Shown piece after piece: positions 17,750 to 26,183 of a stretch of 64,000 bases of DNA. The notes under the pieces were generated by a model. The model had not been told where the DNA came from, made no database searches, and saw nothing but the letters and a program-made list of their open reading frames with translations. How positions within the stretch are numbered: position 1 is the stretch's first letter; each line of letters opens with the position of its first letter. The DNA is from a bacterium. Lineage in GTDB: Bacteria > Bacillota_I > Bacilli_A > Izemoplasmatales > UBA1188. Both the position numbers and the translations under genes were made by a program. The stretch spans positions 1 through 64,000 of the forward strand of contig JAFXYB010000013.1 of NCBI GenBank assembly GCA_017541975.1, given 5' to 3'.

Positions 17750-19102
17750 ATGGGAAAATATTTTGGTACAGATGGTTTTAGAGGTAAAGCAGGCGTAGAT
17801 TTAACTGCATTCCATGCCTTTAAAATCGGTAGATTTTTAGGTTATCATTATGGTAAGACAAAAAAGGCAAGAATCGTAATCGGTAAAGATACGAGATTAT
17901 CATCATATATGTATGAAAATGCACTTGCTGCTGGTATTGCATCAAGTGGATCTGATGCATATCTACTTCACGTTACGACAACTCCTTGTGTAAGCTATAT
18001 AACACGTACAGAAAATTTTGATTGTGGTGTTATGATTTCAGCATCTCATAATCCATTCTATGATAATGGTATTAAACTAATGAATCAAGATGGTGAAAAG
18101 ATGGATGATGAAACTCAAGATGCAATAGAAGAATATATCGATAGTGAAGTTGATACAATTCCATTCGCAAGCGAAGATAAAATAGGTATTGCAGTAGACT
18201 ATTATTCAGGTAGAAATAAATATATTGGATATCTTACAAAAGTAGCTGAAAACTATTTTGAAGATAGAAAAGTAGTTTTAGACTGTTCAAATGGTAGTGC
18301 TTGGATGATTGGTAAAGCTGTATTTGATGCGCTCGGCGCAAAAACTACAGTAATAAACTGCAGCCCTAATGGTGTTAATACAAACTTAAATTGTGGCTCA
18401 ACACATATTGAAGGACTCCAAGAATACGTTAAAACTCACAGAGTTGATGTTGGCTTCGCTTTTGATGGTGATGCCGATAGATGCCTTGCAGTAGATGAAA
18501 ACGGAAATGTTGTTGATGGCGATAAGATAATGTACATATGTGCTAAATATATGAAACTACATGATAAACTCCCATCTAACACTGTGGTTACTACAATTAT
18601 GTCTAATTTCGGTCTTTATAAAGCATTAGATAAGATTGGTATTAAATATGAAAAGACTGCAGTAGGCGATAGATATGTCTATGAGAATATGAAAGAATTC
18701 GATCATATGATTGGTGGCGAACAATCTGGCCACGTAATCTTTAGAGAATATGCACGTACTGGTGACGGTATCGTTACTGCACTGAAAGTAATGGATGTAT
18801 TAATCTCAACACAACTTTCACTTTCAGTTCTTGCTGATGAAATGGTTGAATATCCACAAGTTCTCAAAAACGTTATAGTAGACGACAAAGATGCTACTAT
18901 GAAAGATCCAAAAGTATTAGCTCAAGTAGAAGCATGCACTAAAGCTCTTGGTGATAATGGTAGAGTGCTTCTTAGGAAGAGTGGTACTGAACCAGTATTA
19001 AGAGTTATGTCTGAAGCTGGGTCACATGAAGAATGTGAGAAACAAGTTGATAGTATAATAGATGCTATGAAAGCATCTGGACATTTTATTAAGGTGCGTT
19101 AA
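17750..19102 (+). CDS. glmM: Phosphoglucosamine mutase
   Basis: The enzyme interconverts glucosamine-6-phosphate and glucosamine-1-phosphate for peptidoglycan precursor synthesis. The 450 residues match the family. The phosphoserine loop is MISASHNPFYDNGIK near residue 97. The metal loop is FDGDADRCL near 240, the sugar loop GGEQSGH near 323 and the phosphate loop RKSGTEPVLRVM near 407, all intact. It lies 21 bases after nagB and one base before the next gene. AGGAGG serves as the ribosome site. Confidence 0.96.
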   Translation: MGKYFGTDGFRGKAGVDLTAFHAFKIGRFLGYHYGKTKKARIVIGKDTRLSSYMYENALAAGIASSGSDAYLLHVTTTPCVSYITRTENFDCGVMISASHNPFYDNGIKLMNQDGEKMDDETQDAIEEYIDSEVDTIPFASEDKIGIAVDYYSGRNKYIGYLTKVAENYFEDRKVVLDCSNGSAWMIGKAVFDALGAKTTVINCSPNGVNTNLNCGSTHIEGLQEYVKTHRVDVGFAFDGDADRCLAVDENGNVVDGDKIMYICAKYMKLHDKLPSNTVVTTIMSNFGLYKALDKIGIKYEKTAVGDRYVYENMKEFDHMIGGEQSGHVIFREYARTGDGIVTALKVMDVLISTQLSLSVLADEMVEYPQVLKNVIVDDKDATMKDPKVLAQVEACTKALGDNGRVLLRKSGTEPVLRVMSEAGSHEECEKQVDSIIDAMKASGHFIKVR

Positions 19103-19103
19103 T

Positions 19104-19781
19104 ATGTCAGAGACACTATTAAAGGTAAAAGAATTATTTGAACCAAACCATTCAATAGCTTGGAGTTATCTTGAAAAGTATGAATATCCATGGGAGGCTT
19201 TCAAAGATATTAAATCTATCATTCTTGAAATTGGTTCAAAATTAAGTTTAGATGAATACGACAATCCAGAAGAAGGTGTATGGGTTCACAAAACCGCAAA
19301 AGTATTTAAAACAGCTTATCTCGGTTCTCCTTGCATTATTGGTGCTAACACCGAAGTTAGACAAGCAGCTTTTATTAGAGGTTCTGCCCTTGTTGGTGAA
19401 GGCTGTGTTGTTGGAAACTCAGTAGAACTTAAAAATTGTATATTATTTGATTCAGTTCAAGTTCCTCACTATAACTATGTTGGTGATTCAATCCTTGGAT
19501 ACAAATCACATATGGGTGCAGGTTCAGTAACATCTAATGTTAAATCAGATAAAACACTAGTAGTTGTTAAATCTAAAACTCAAAATATTGAAACTGGTCT
19601 TAAAAAATTTGGTGCAGTACTTGGAGATTTTGTAGAAGTTGGCTGTAATAGTGTCCTAAATCCTGGTACTGTAGTTGGATGCCATTCAAATATCTATCCT
19701 TTATCATCTGTTAGAGGTGTAATTCCATCTTATTCAATATTTAAGAGTGGTAAGGGTGTAGAAGTAGTAGAAAAGAAATAA
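19104..19781 (+). CDS. Left-handed beta-helix acyltransferase-like protein (GlmU C-domain-like)
   Basis: This 225-residue protein consists mainly of hexapeptide repeats (VWVHKTAKVFKTAYLGSPCIIGANTEVR and onwards), a left-handed beta-helix. The VPHYNYVGDSILG and AGSVTSNVK segments recall the acetyl-CoA end of GlmU (H-Y-GD, G.G). No N-terminal uridyltransferase domain is present. A short helical leader of about 55 residues stands in its place. It starts one base after glmM stops, so it is coupled. The context suggests glucosamine-1-phosphate N-acetylation, with a separate uridyltransferase elsewhere. That is inference from neighbourhood and fold. Confidence 0.8.
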   Translation: MSETLLKVKELFEPNHSIAWSYLEKYEYPWEAFKDIKSIILEIGSKLSLDEYDNPEEGVWVHKTAKVFKTAYLGSPCIIGANTEVRQAAFIRGSALVGEGCVVGNSVELKNCILFDSVQVPHYNYVGDSILGYKSHMGAGSVTSNVKSDKTLVVVKSKTQNIETGLKKFGAVLGDFVEVGCNSVLNPGTVVGCHSNIYPLSSVRGVIPSYSIFKSGKGVEVVEKK

Positions 19782-19787
19782 TATTCA

Positions 19788-19816
19788 AAAAGGATAGCTC
19801 ATGGAGTTATCCTTTT
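19788..19816 (+). terminator. Terminator of the nagB-glmM operon
   Basis: AAAAGGATA and TATCCTTTT form a 9-bp stem. The right arm ends in T4. Confidence 0.75.
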
Positions 19817-19827
19817 AAATTGTCATA

Positions 19828-19836
19828 TGATATAAT
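19828..19836 (+). promoter_or_regulatory. Extended -10 promoter of a likely leaderless gene
   Basis: TGA-TATAAT ends six bases before the ATG at 19843, with no Shine-Dalgarno between. The spacing is the same as at 7108-7123. Confidence 0.5.
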
Positions 19837-19842
19837 TTAGTT

Positions 19843-20424
19843 ATGAATGAAAAAGTAAGGGAAATAACTAAAGATGCTATATTTGTTGCACTTCTAACAG
19901 GAATAATAATCCTAATGAAGTATTTTTTCTTTATGCTAGAAAGTATGCTTCTATTGGTTATAAGTTTATTTATTGGTGTTAGATACCATAAAGCAACTCT
20001 ACCTAGAACTTTAATTGTTTCAATCTCACTATTTTTAATCTCTTTCATCTATTTTGATATCTTAAGTATCTTAATATATATAATTCCAGGAATATTCCTA
20101 GGTATTATTTCTCATTATTTTCTAAAAATAATTTTAAATCTACCATATTATCTATCAACGATATCTGTATATTTCATTGTTCATAGTGTAGTTGAGATAC
20201 TGTATGCAAAATTATTACTAAATATGAGCTTTAATGACTATCTATTAAGTGGTATGGAATTTCCTGAAGCAATGGTTCAAAACCTTGGGACAACTGGACT
20301 ATTAATCATTTTCTTAATATATAACCTAATAATGGCTTTTTTAGAATCAATTATAATTAGAAGGGGTGTTTTCATTTATGAAACACTTCTGAACAAAAAG
20401 AAACAAAATAAAGAGCAACAATAA
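19843..20424 (+). CDS. Integral membrane protein of unknown function
   Basis: This 193-residue protein has five or six hydrophobic segments, a short basic N-terminus (MNEKVREITKDAIFVALLTG) and a Lys/Gln-rich cytosolic tail. The opening pattern recalls ECF transporter S components and YybS-like membrane proteins, but no signature secures either. The mRNA appears leaderless. An aldo/keto reductase with its own -10 (TATAAT near 20431) and ribosome site follows. The role is not assignable. Confidence 0.7.
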   Translation: MNEKVREITKDAIFVALLTGIIILMKYFFFMLESMLLLVISLFIGVRYHKATLPRTLIVSISLFLISFIYFDILSILIYIIPGIFLGIISHYFLKIILNLPYYLSTISVYFIVHSVVEILYAKLLLNMSFNDYLLSGMEFPEAMVQNLGTTGLLIIFLIYNLIMAFLESIIIRRGVFIYETLLNKKKQNKEQQ

Positions 20425-20470
20425 ATGTTATAATAAATTAGAAGCAGCATATAAAAAGGAGAAATATATC

Positions 20471-21295
20471 ATGGAAATCGAAAGAAAGATTAAATTATCA
20501 AGTGGTTATGAAATCCCAGTTCTCGCACTTGGCACTTGGCAAACACCAGCTGATACTGCATCAAAAGTAGTAATGGATGCTATAGAAGTTGGATATCGTC
20601 ATATCGATACTGCAATAGCTTATGGCAATGAAGTTGGCGTTGGTGAAGGCATAAAAAGATCAGGAATTAGTAGAGAAAACCTATTTATAACATCTAAAAT
20701 ACCTGCAGAAGTAAAAAACTATGAAGATGCTAAAAAATGTATTGATGAATCTTTAGAAAGACTTGGTCTTGATTATTTAGATTTAATGTTAATACACGCT
20801 CCAAAACCTTGGGCTGTAATGTGGCTTCCAATCACAAAGAATTATGATAAAGGTAATTTAGAGGTATGGAAGGCACTCATTGAGGCAAGAGATGCTGGCA
20901 AGATTAAATCTATTGGTGTTTCTAATTTCAAAATCAAAGATATTGAAAATCTAATCAATAATACAAACGAAGTTCCTGCAGTTAACCAAATCTTACTCCA
21001 CATTGGAAAGGTAGATAAAGATTTAATTGAATATTGTAAGTCTAAGAATATTGAAATAGAAGCATATTCTCCAATGGGTACAGGAAGATTAATTAAAAAC
21101 GCTAAGATTAAAGAAATTGCTGATAAATATAATGTTACAGTACCACAACTATGCATTAAGTATACACTTGATTTGGGTACTATTTCTCTTCCTAAAACAA
21201 CTCATAAAGAATTTATGATTCAAAATATGGCTGTTGATTTTGAACTAAAAGAAGAGGATAAAGAGCTTCTAAATAAGATGAAATTCTTTATTTAA
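20471..21295 (+). CDS. Aldo/keto reductase (AKR5-like)
   Basis: This NADPH-dependent carbonyl reductase has 274 residues, the normal length for the 2,5-diketogluconate reductase-type group. The catalytic tetrad is visible: HIDTAIAYGNE near residue 45 (Asp, Tyr), TSKI near 76 (Lys) and LMLIHAP near 106 (His). VSNFKIKD and the C-terminal SLPKTTH (cofactor phosphate contacts) are also present. The substrate is unknown. AAAAGGAG precedes the ATG. It is unrelated in detail to the second aldo/keto reductase at 50665. Confidence 0.92.
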   Translation: MEIERKIKLSSGYEIPVLALGTWQTPADTASKVVMDAIEVGYRHIDTAIAYGNEVGVGEGIKRSGISRENLFITSKIPAEVKNYEDAKKCIDESLERLGLDYLDLMLIHAPKPWAVMWLPITKNYDKGNLEVWKALIEARDAGKIKSIGVSNFKIKDIENLINNTNEVPAVNQILLHIGKVDKDLIEYCKSKNIEIEAYSPMGTGRLIKNAKIKEIADKYNVTVPQLCIKYTLDLGTISLPKTTHKEFMIQNMAVDFELKEEDKELLNKMKFFI

Positions 21296-21315
21296 AAAAT
21301 TTCATAAAATAAAAA

Positions 21316-21344
21316 TTGATTTTTATTTCTTATTATTATATAAT
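21316..21344 (+). promoter_or_regulatory. Sigma-A promoter of rplS
   Basis: TTGATT, a 17-base spacer and TATAAT. The start of transcription is expected near 21351. Confidence 0.75.
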
Positions 21345-21350
21345 AGTTAG

Positions 21351-21429
21351 CGCTGTAAGAAGCTAATCCGATATGCTAAAGGCACATGATTGGTGGATTA
21401 TAAATATATGAAAAGGAGTGTAGATTAAA
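21351..21429 (+). promoter_or_regulatory. Putative L19 ribosomal protein leader
   Basis: About 79 untranslated bases precede rplS. AATCC (21365-21369) pairs with GGATT (21395-21399) around a smaller internal helix. Position and size fit the autoregulatory L19 leader known in Firmicutes. The match is by context and not by a covariance model. Confidence 0.5.
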
Positions 21430-21780
21430 ATGTCACAACAATTAATCGACGACATCACAGCTCGCTACATTAGAAATGATGTTCCTGAATTACGTCCTGG
21501 TGATACTGTAAAAGTTGCAGTTAAAATCGTAGAAAACGAAAAAGAAATCAGACAACAAGTTTTCGAAGGACTAGTAATCGCTATCGAAGGTCATGGAGTA
21601 TCTGAAACTTTCACAGTTAGAAAGATCTCTTATGGTATCGGTGTTGAAAGAACATTTGCTCTCCATTCACCAAGAATTGCTTCTATTCAAGTAGTTAGAC
21701 ATGGTATTGTTAGAAGAGCTAAACTCAACTACATCAGAAATCTTTCAGCAAAAGAATCAAGAATCAAAGAAAGACGTTAA
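21430..21780 (+). CDS. rplS: 50S ribosomal protein L19
   Basis: The protein has 116 residues. The L19 core is visible: [14 protein letters not shown] near 22, [11 protein letters not shown] near 41, [20 protein letters not shown] near 75 and RAKLNYIR near 97. It is transcribed alone, with its own promoter, a structured leader and a terminator. It is not in the usual rpsP-rimM-trmD-rplS cluster, at least locally. Confidence 0.97.
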   Translation: MSQQLIDDITARYIRNDVPELRPGDTVKVAVKIVENEKEIRQQVFEGLVIAIEGHGVSETFTVRKISYGIGVERTFALHSPRIASIQVVRHGIVRRAKLNYIRNLSAKESRIKERR

Positions 21781-21797
21781 TTATTGTAGTAGAGATG

Positions 21798-21825
21798 AAA
21801 AGACATGCAAATGCATGTCTTTTTT
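21798..21825 (+). terminator. Terminator of rplS
   Basis: AGACATGCA and TGCATGTCT pair over 9 bp with a 2-base centre and A4/T6 flanks. Confidence 0.85.
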
Positions 21826-21854
21826 CATTTTCAATTGTTAAGTTTTTGTGAAGA

Positions 21855-21881
21855 TTAGCACTCAAGTGTTGCAAGTGCTAA
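21855..21881. promoter_or_regulatory. CIRCE operator (HrcA binding site)
   Basis: TTAGCACTC-N9-AAGTGCTAA matches the CIRCE consensus TTAGCACTC-N9-GAGTGCTAA except for one base. It lies 57 bases upstream of the hsp20 start and overlaps the -35, as expected for repression by HrcA. Confidence 0.92.
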
Positions 21882-21896
21882 TCTTTGTGATATACT
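21869..21896 (+). promoter_or_regulatory. hsp20 promoter embedded in CIRCE
   Basis: TTGCAA (21869-21874) and TATACT (21891-21896) stand 16 bases apart. The -35 lies inside the operator, so HrcA binding would block RNA polymerase. Confidence 0.55.
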
Positions 21897-21937
21897 TAAA
21901 GTGTAAAAAAAATAAAACGAAAAAAGGAGATGAAATT

Positions 21938-22360
21938 ATGTATAATGATTTAACATTATTTGGTAACGATTTCGATTTATTTGATCCATTCTTTGGAAAC
22001 GACCTATTCTATGAAGGAAGAGGTAAAAAACATCAAGAACTCCTCAAGACTGACGTCATTGAGAACGATAAAAACTATGAACTAGTAATGGATGTACCAG
22101 GACTAGAAAAGAAAGATATCAGTATTGAGGTAGATAACGGTTATCTTACAATACAAGCCCAAAAGGCAAATGATGAAGACACTAAGAAGAAACACTTCAT
22201 TAGAAAAGAAAGAACTTATTATTCTGCAAAGAGAAGTTTCTATGTAGGCGACATTCAAGAAGAAGAAATCAAAGCCTCAATGGTTAATGGTGAACTCCAT
22301 ATCGAAATTCCAAAAGAAGAAAAGAAAGTAGTTACCAAGAAAACAATTCAAATTGCTTAA
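21938..22360 (+). CDS. Small heat-shock protein Hsp20
   Basis: This 140-residue holdase chaperone has an alpha-crystallin domain (about 40-130). Visible motifs are DVIENDKNYELVMDVPGLEKKDI, GYLTIQA and a final IEIPKEE (I-x-I type anchor). I start it at the ATG at 21938, which has AAAAGGAG ahead. A longer frame back to 21848 would run through the CIRCE operator and is not real. Control by a CIRCE element directly on hsp20 is unusual, since in Bacillus CIRCE is typical of hrcA-grpE-dnaK and groESL. Confidence 0.95.
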   Translation: MYNDLTLFGNDFDLFDPFFGNDLFYEGRGKKHQELLKTDVIENDKNYELVMDVPGLEKKDISIEVDNGYLTIQAQKANDEDTKKKHFIRKERTYYSAKRSFYVGDIQEEEIKASMVNGELHIEIPKEEKKVVTKKTIQIA

Positions 22361-22370
22361 TTAAATAAGT

Positions 22371-22412
22371 AATATAAATATAGCGCTTCTACCGAGGCGC
22401 TATATTTATATT
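22371..22412 (+). terminator. Strong hairpin after hsp20
   Basis: A perfect 16-bp stem (22371-22386 with 22397-22412) has a 10-base loop. The right arm is T-rich but no clean T-run follows. It is a probable terminator or mRNA stabiliser. Confidence 0.6.
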
Positions 22413-22476
22413 TTAAACTCTTTTAATATAACACTTATCAGTTTATAATATAGTATATAATAAAGGAATATATTAT

Positions 22477-22968
22477 ATGTCAATAATACATATGATGGTT
22501 GGCATCCAAGGATCTGGAAAAACAACTTACGCAAAAAGAATGAATAAAGAAACTGGTATCGAAATAGTATCGACAGATACCATAAGAAAAGAAATGACTG
22601 ATTTCAAAGAATCAAATGTTTTTCCAATGGTTCATAAGAGGTGCAAAGAACTAATATTAGAAAATAAAGATATAATTTTTGATGCCACAAGTATTACCCC
22701 AAGTGTTAGAAAGAGATTCATTGATTCACTAAAGGAACTTGGTATAGATAGAAGCATGTATGAGATATATGTATATTACTTCATTCCTGATGTTGAATTA
22801 TCAAAAGAAAGAATCCAAAGAAGAAATGAAATGGGTATAGAAAGATATATGCCTTTAGAAGTAATAGAAAATTATAATAACGAAATAATACCTCCAACAA
22901 AAGAAGAAGGTTTTGAGAAGATTCTATTCATCTCAAGTGATGATTTTTCAATTAAAAATACACTCTAA
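22477..22968 (+). CDS. P-loop kinase (AAA_33 / polynucleotide kinase-like)
   Basis: This 163-residue cytosolic protein has Walker A GIQGSGKTT at 10-18, STDTIRKEM near 34 and DIIFDATSITPSVRKRFI near 67, then a lid with ERIQRRNEMG. The arrangement fits the T4 polynucleotide kinase-like or zeta-toxin-like small kinase group. No antitoxin gene is beside it. The substrate (nucleic acid end, sugar or other) cannot be decided. It has its own promoter region and AAAGGA ribosome site. Confidence 0.75.
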   Translation: MSIIHMMVGIQGSGKTTYAKRMNKETGIEIVSTDTIRKEMTDFKESNVFPMVHKRCKELILENKDIIFDATSITPSVRKRFIDSLKELGIDRSMYEIYVYYFIPDVELSKERIQRRNEMGIERYMPLEVIENYNNEIIPPTKEEGFEKILFISSDDFSIKNTL

Positions 22969-23028
22969 TTTTGATATAAAAACAGTCTAAAATATTAATA
23001 AAAAACGATAAAATTATCATTTTGAAAT

Positions 23029-23053
23029 AACGGCTATATTTGGCCGTTTTTCT
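23029..23053 (+). terminator. Terminator after the P-loop kinase gene
   Basis: AACGGC and GCCGTT pair with an 8-base loop and run into a T-rich tract. Confidence 0.75.
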
Positions 23054-23100
23054 TTGATTATATGGGCAAAATATGGTAGTATAATTCTAGGTAAAAACAT

Positions 23101-23496
23101 ATGAATTATATTAAAAGAATTGATAAGAAAATAATCATTGATGGAAGCGAAAACAACACAACTTTCTATAAATGCTTAAAGCATCTATGTATTGCTCATT
23201 TTAAATCGATAGATGATTTAAAAATTTCAATAAAAAATGTTTTAAATATTAAATCAGAACCACCACTTTATATATCTAAAGAAATACTCTTTATTTATTC
23301 CGGTTCACTGCACTCTAAAGATATAATTCTCATTAACTATTTCAACGTTGAAGATATTCTATTTCTTGACTATCAAACGATAATAATCTTCAAAGATAAG
23401 TCGTCATTAACTACATCAATATCAAAGTTTAGAATTACCAGAATGCTTAAAAAGGCAAAAATTGTTCTAGATTATGTTGCTAAAAATAATATTTAA
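23101..23496 (+). CDS. ComK-like protein
   Basis: This 131-residue protein is small and basic. The stretch from KSIDDLKISIKNVLNIKSEPPLYIS through ILFIYSGSLHSKDIILINYFNVEDI and TIIIFKDKSSLTTSIS follows the order of conserved segments in ComK. ComK is the competence master regulator: substrate-like K-PI-IS, a FPT.S-like turn, an N/W-I block, then an IFKNG-type hairpin. Sequence identity is clearly low. If correct, it would activate DNA-uptake genes. Only a weak ribosome site (CTAGG) precedes the ATG, and a TATAAT lies about 15 bases further upstream. It could be an unrelated small protein. Confidence 0.5.
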   Translation: MNYIKRIDKKIIIDGSENNTTFYKCLKHLCIAHFKSIDDLKISIKNVLNIKSEPPLYISKEILFIYSGSLHSKDIILINYFNVEDILFLDYQTIIIFKDKSSLTTSISKFRITRMLKKAKIVLDYVAKNNI

Positions 23497-23549
23497 CATT
23501 TCTAAACATCATTTATTTTCAATTAAAATTAAAAATAAATACACTTTAT

Positions 23550-23600
23550 TTGACTATACATACAAAAAAGTATTATAATAAGTTTGTTGTAAACAACAAA
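23550..23600 (+). promoter_or_regulatory. pgk promoter and downstream inverted repeat
   Basis: TTGACT (23550-23555), an 18-base spacer and TATAAT (23574-23579) form the promoter. Just downstream, TTTGTTG-TAAA-CAACAAA (23583-23600) is a perfect inverted repeat at the start of transcription. That is a good position for a repressor or a 5' hairpin. Confidence 0.7.
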
Positions 23601-23610
23601 AGGAGAATAT

Positions 23611-24804
23611 ATGAAAAAATTAATTATTACTGACCTTGAATTAAAGGGAAAGAAAGTCTTAGTTAGAGTTGACTTCAACGTTCCAATGAAAGAAGGCGTT
23701 ATCACAAATGATAACCGTATCGTTCAAGCTTTACCAACTATCAAATATGTAGTTGATAATGGTGGAAAGGCAATCCTCTTCTCACATCTTGGAAGAGTTA
23801 AAACAGAAGAAGACAAAGCTAAAAATTCTTTAGCACCAGTCGCAAAGAGACTTGAAGAATTACTCGGAAAGAAAGTTGTATTCGTTCCAGTAACTCGTGG
23901 TAAAGAATTAGAAGACGCAATAAATAACATGCAAAATGGTGACGTTGTTATGTTCGAAAACACAAGATTCGAAGATATCAATGGTAAGAAAGAATCAGGC
24001 AACGATCCAGAACTTGGTAAATACTGGGCTTCACTCGGTGATGTATTCGTAAACGATGCATTTGGTACTGCTCATAGAGCTCATGCTTCTAACTCTGGTA
24101 TCTCTGCAAACATCAAACAAACTGCTGCTGGTTTCTTAATGAAGAAAGAAGTAGAATTCATCGGTGGTGCTGTTGATAATCCTAAACACCCATTTGTTGC
24201 AATCCTTGGTGGATCTAAAGTATCTGATAAGATTGGTGTTATTGAAAACTTACTAGTTAAAGCTGATAAAGTTTTAATTGGTGGTGGTATGGCATACACA
24301 TTCTATAAAGCACAAGGCTTAGAAATTGGTAAATCAATTTGTGAAGATGATAAAGTTGAACTTGCAAAAGAATTACTTAAAAAAGCTAATGGCAAGATCG
24401 TTCTTCCAGTTGATAATGTAGTTGCTAAAGAATTCAATAACGATTCTCCATCAATGGTGGTTCCTGCAAATGCTATCCCAGCTGATTATATGGGACTTGA
24501 CTGCGGCCCAGCTACAATTGAACTCTTTAAGAAAGAACTTAAAGGTGCTAAAACAGTAGTATGGAACGGACCTGTTGGTGTATTCGAAATGCCTAACTTT
24601 GCAAAAGGCACAAAAGCTGTTTGTGAACTTCTTGCAAACTTAGAAGGTGCTATCACAATCATCGGTGGTGGTGATTCTGCAAGTGCTGCTATTTCTATGG
24701 GCTATGAATCTAAATTCACTCATATTTCTACAGGCGGTGGTGCATCACTCGAATACTTAGAAGGAAAAGTATTACCTGGTGTTGCTGCTATTACTGATAA
24801 ATAA
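23611..24804 (+). CDS. pgk: Phosphoglycerate kinase
   Basis: The glycolytic enzyme makes ATP from 1,3-bisphosphoglycerate. It has 397 residues, the standard length. N-domain [12 protein letters not shown] near 20 and SHLGR near 60 bind the substrate. [15 protein letters not shown] near 150 is a signature. [11 protein letters not shown] near 199 and the C-terminal GGGDSASA and [12 protein letters not shown] bind the nucleotide. The gene opens a pgk, XRE-cupin, tpiA operon. AAAGGAG precedes the start. Confidence 0.98.
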   Translation: MKKLIITDLELKGKKVLVRVDFNVPMKEGVITNDNRIVQALPTIKYVVDNGGKAILFSHLGRVKTEEDKAKNSLAPVAKRLEELLGKKVVFVPVTRGKELEDAINNMQNGDVVMFENTRFEDINGKKESGNDPELGKYWASLGDVFVNDAFGTAHRAHASNSGISANIKQTAAGFLMKKEVEFIGGAVDNPKHPFVAILGGSKVSDKIGVIENLLVKADKVLIGGGMAYTFYKAQGLEIGKSICEDDKVELAKELLKKANGKIVLPVDNVVAKEFNNDSPSMVVPANAIPADYMGLDCGPATIELFKKELKGAKTVVWNGPVGVFEMPNFAKGTKAVCELLANLEGAITIIGGGDSASAAISMGYESKFTHISTGGGASLEYLEGKVLPGVAAITDK

Positions 24805-25358
24805 TGTCAGAATTAAGTAATCTTGGTGAGAGAATTAAAAGCTTAAGATTAGAAAACGATCTAACACAAGAAGAACTTGCAAACAGATCAGAATTATCAA
24901 AAGGTTTTATTTCTCAACTAGAAAACAATTTAACATTACCTTCAATAGGTACACTAGAAGATATATTAGAAGTTCTTGGTTCATCATTATCAGAATTCTT
25001 TGGTGAGTCTCCTGTTGATGAAAAAATAGTTTTTTCTAAAAACGATTTCTTTGAAAAAGAAGACCAAGAACTAAAACATAAAATCGAATGGCTTGTACCT
25101 AATGCTTTAAAGTATGAAATGGAACCAATCTTAATCACACTTGCCCCAGGCGGCAAGAGTGATTTAGATGAACCTCATGCCGGAGAAGAATTTGGTTATG
25201 TTTTAGAAGGTGAAATCACCTTAAAACTAAACAACAAAAAATACAAAGTAAAAAAGGGTGATAGTTTCTATTACCTAGCACATGTACAACATCAAATAGA
25301 AAACAATACAAATAAAAAAGCATTGGTTATTTGGATTTCAACTCCACCAATGTTCTAG
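24804..25358 (+). CDS. XRE-family regulator with C-terminal cupin domain
   Basis: This 184-residue protein has an N-terminal helix-turn-helix (about 8-62, with LTQEELANRSELSKGFISQLENN) and a cupin barrel (about 110-184, with HAGEEFGYVLEGEITLKL and KKGDSFYY). Such proteins sense small ligands and often control polyamine or amino-acid transport genes. The start overlaps the pgk stop (TAATG) and has no Shine-Dalgarno, so translation depends on pgk. Its place between pgk and tpiA hints at a link between its ligand and glycolysis. It may simply regulate elsewhere. Confidence 0.88.
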   Translation: MSELSNLGERIKSLRLENDLTQEELANRSELSKGFISQLENNLTLPSIGTLEDILEVLGSSLSEFFGESPVDEKIVFSKNDFFEKEDQELKHKIEWLVPNALKYEMEPILITLAPGGKSDLDEPHAGEEFGYVLEGEITLKLNNKKYKVKKGDSFYYLAHVQHQIENNTNKKALVIWISTPPMF

Positions 25359-25365
25359 GAGAATT

Positions 25366-26124
25366 ATGAGAAAATATATTATTGCTGGAAACTGGAAAAT
25401 GTTTAAGACAAGAGGAGAAGCCATCAACTTTCTTCTTCAAGTTGCTGACAAAGTTCCATCATCTGATTTAGTAGACTCTGTTGTATGTACACAAGCTCCA
25501 ATCTTAAGAGATTGTGTTAAAAGACAAGGTGATAATCTAAAAGTTGGTGCTCAAAATATGCATTTTAAAGACAGTGGTGCATATACTGGTGAAACATCTG
25601 CACTATTACTTCAAGAACTCGGAGTAACTTACGTTATCATTGGTCACTCTGAAAGAAGAGCTATGTTTAATGAAACAGATGAAACAGTAAATCTAAAGAT
25701 CAAACAAGCATTCGCTTTCAACTTACTCCCAATCGTATGCGTTGGTGAATCATTAGAAATCCGTGAAGCTGGCACAACCGATGAATTCGTTTCTAATCAA
25801 GTTGTAAAAGCATTAGAAGGCATTTCAAAAGAAGATGTTCTCGATTTAGTATTCGCATATGAACCAATTTGGGCTATCGGAACTGGTAGAACTGCAACTC
25901 CAGAAATGGCTGAAGAAACATGCAAGACAATCAGAAACACTATCGCAAAAGTATACGATGCTGATACTGCTTCAAAGGTTAGAATTCAATATGGTGGATC
26001 AGTTAATCCAGCTAACATTGATGAACTATTAGCAGAAGAAGATATCGATGGAGCATTAATCGGTGGTGCAAGTCTTGATCCAGAAAAATTCCTCACAATG
26101 GTTAATGCAGCATTAAAACACTAA
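25366..26124 (+). CDS. tpiA: Triosephosphate isomerase
   Basis: The enzyme interconverts dihydroxyacetone phosphate and glyceraldehyde-3-phosphate. It has 252 residues. Visible residues are GNWKMFK (Asn, Lys) near 9, IGHSERR (His) near 94, AYEPIWAIGTGR (catalytic Glu and flexible loop) near 164, and YGGSV plus GGASLD for phosphate binding. It lies seven bases after the XRE-cupin gene with AGGAG as ribosome site, and it closes the operon. Confidence 0.98.
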   Translation: MRKYIIAGNWKMFKTRGEAINFLLQVADKVPSSDLVDSVVCTQAPILRDCVKRQGDNLKVGAQNMHFKDSGAYTGETSALLLQELGVTYVIIGHSERRAMFNETDETVNLKIKQAFAFNLLPIVCVGESLEIREAGTTDEFVSNQVVKALEGISKEDVLDLVFAYEPIWAIGTGRTATPEMAEETCKTIRNTIAKVYDADTASKVRIQYGGSVNPANIDELLAEEDIDGALIGGASLDPEKFLTMVNAALKH

Positions 26125-26139
26125 CAAAAAATAATAATA

Positions 26140-26171
26140 AAAACGGATACGTATGATGCGTATCCGTTTTT
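26140..26171. terminator. Bidirectional terminator between tpiA and rpsD
   Basis: AAAACGGATACG and CGTATCCGTTTT pair over 12 bp with a 7-base loop. The flanks suit both strands. Confidence 0.9.
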
Positions 26172-26183
26172 ATATCCGTTGAA

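Noticed and set aside
21848-21937. N-terminal extension of Hsp20 from a GTG
   Set aside because: It would translate through the CIRCE operator and promoter. A strong ribosome site precedes the ATG at 21938.
22477-22968. Zeta-type toxin of a toxin-antitoxin pair
   Set aside because: No antitoxin gene is adjacent. The P-loop kinase pattern alone is not specific.
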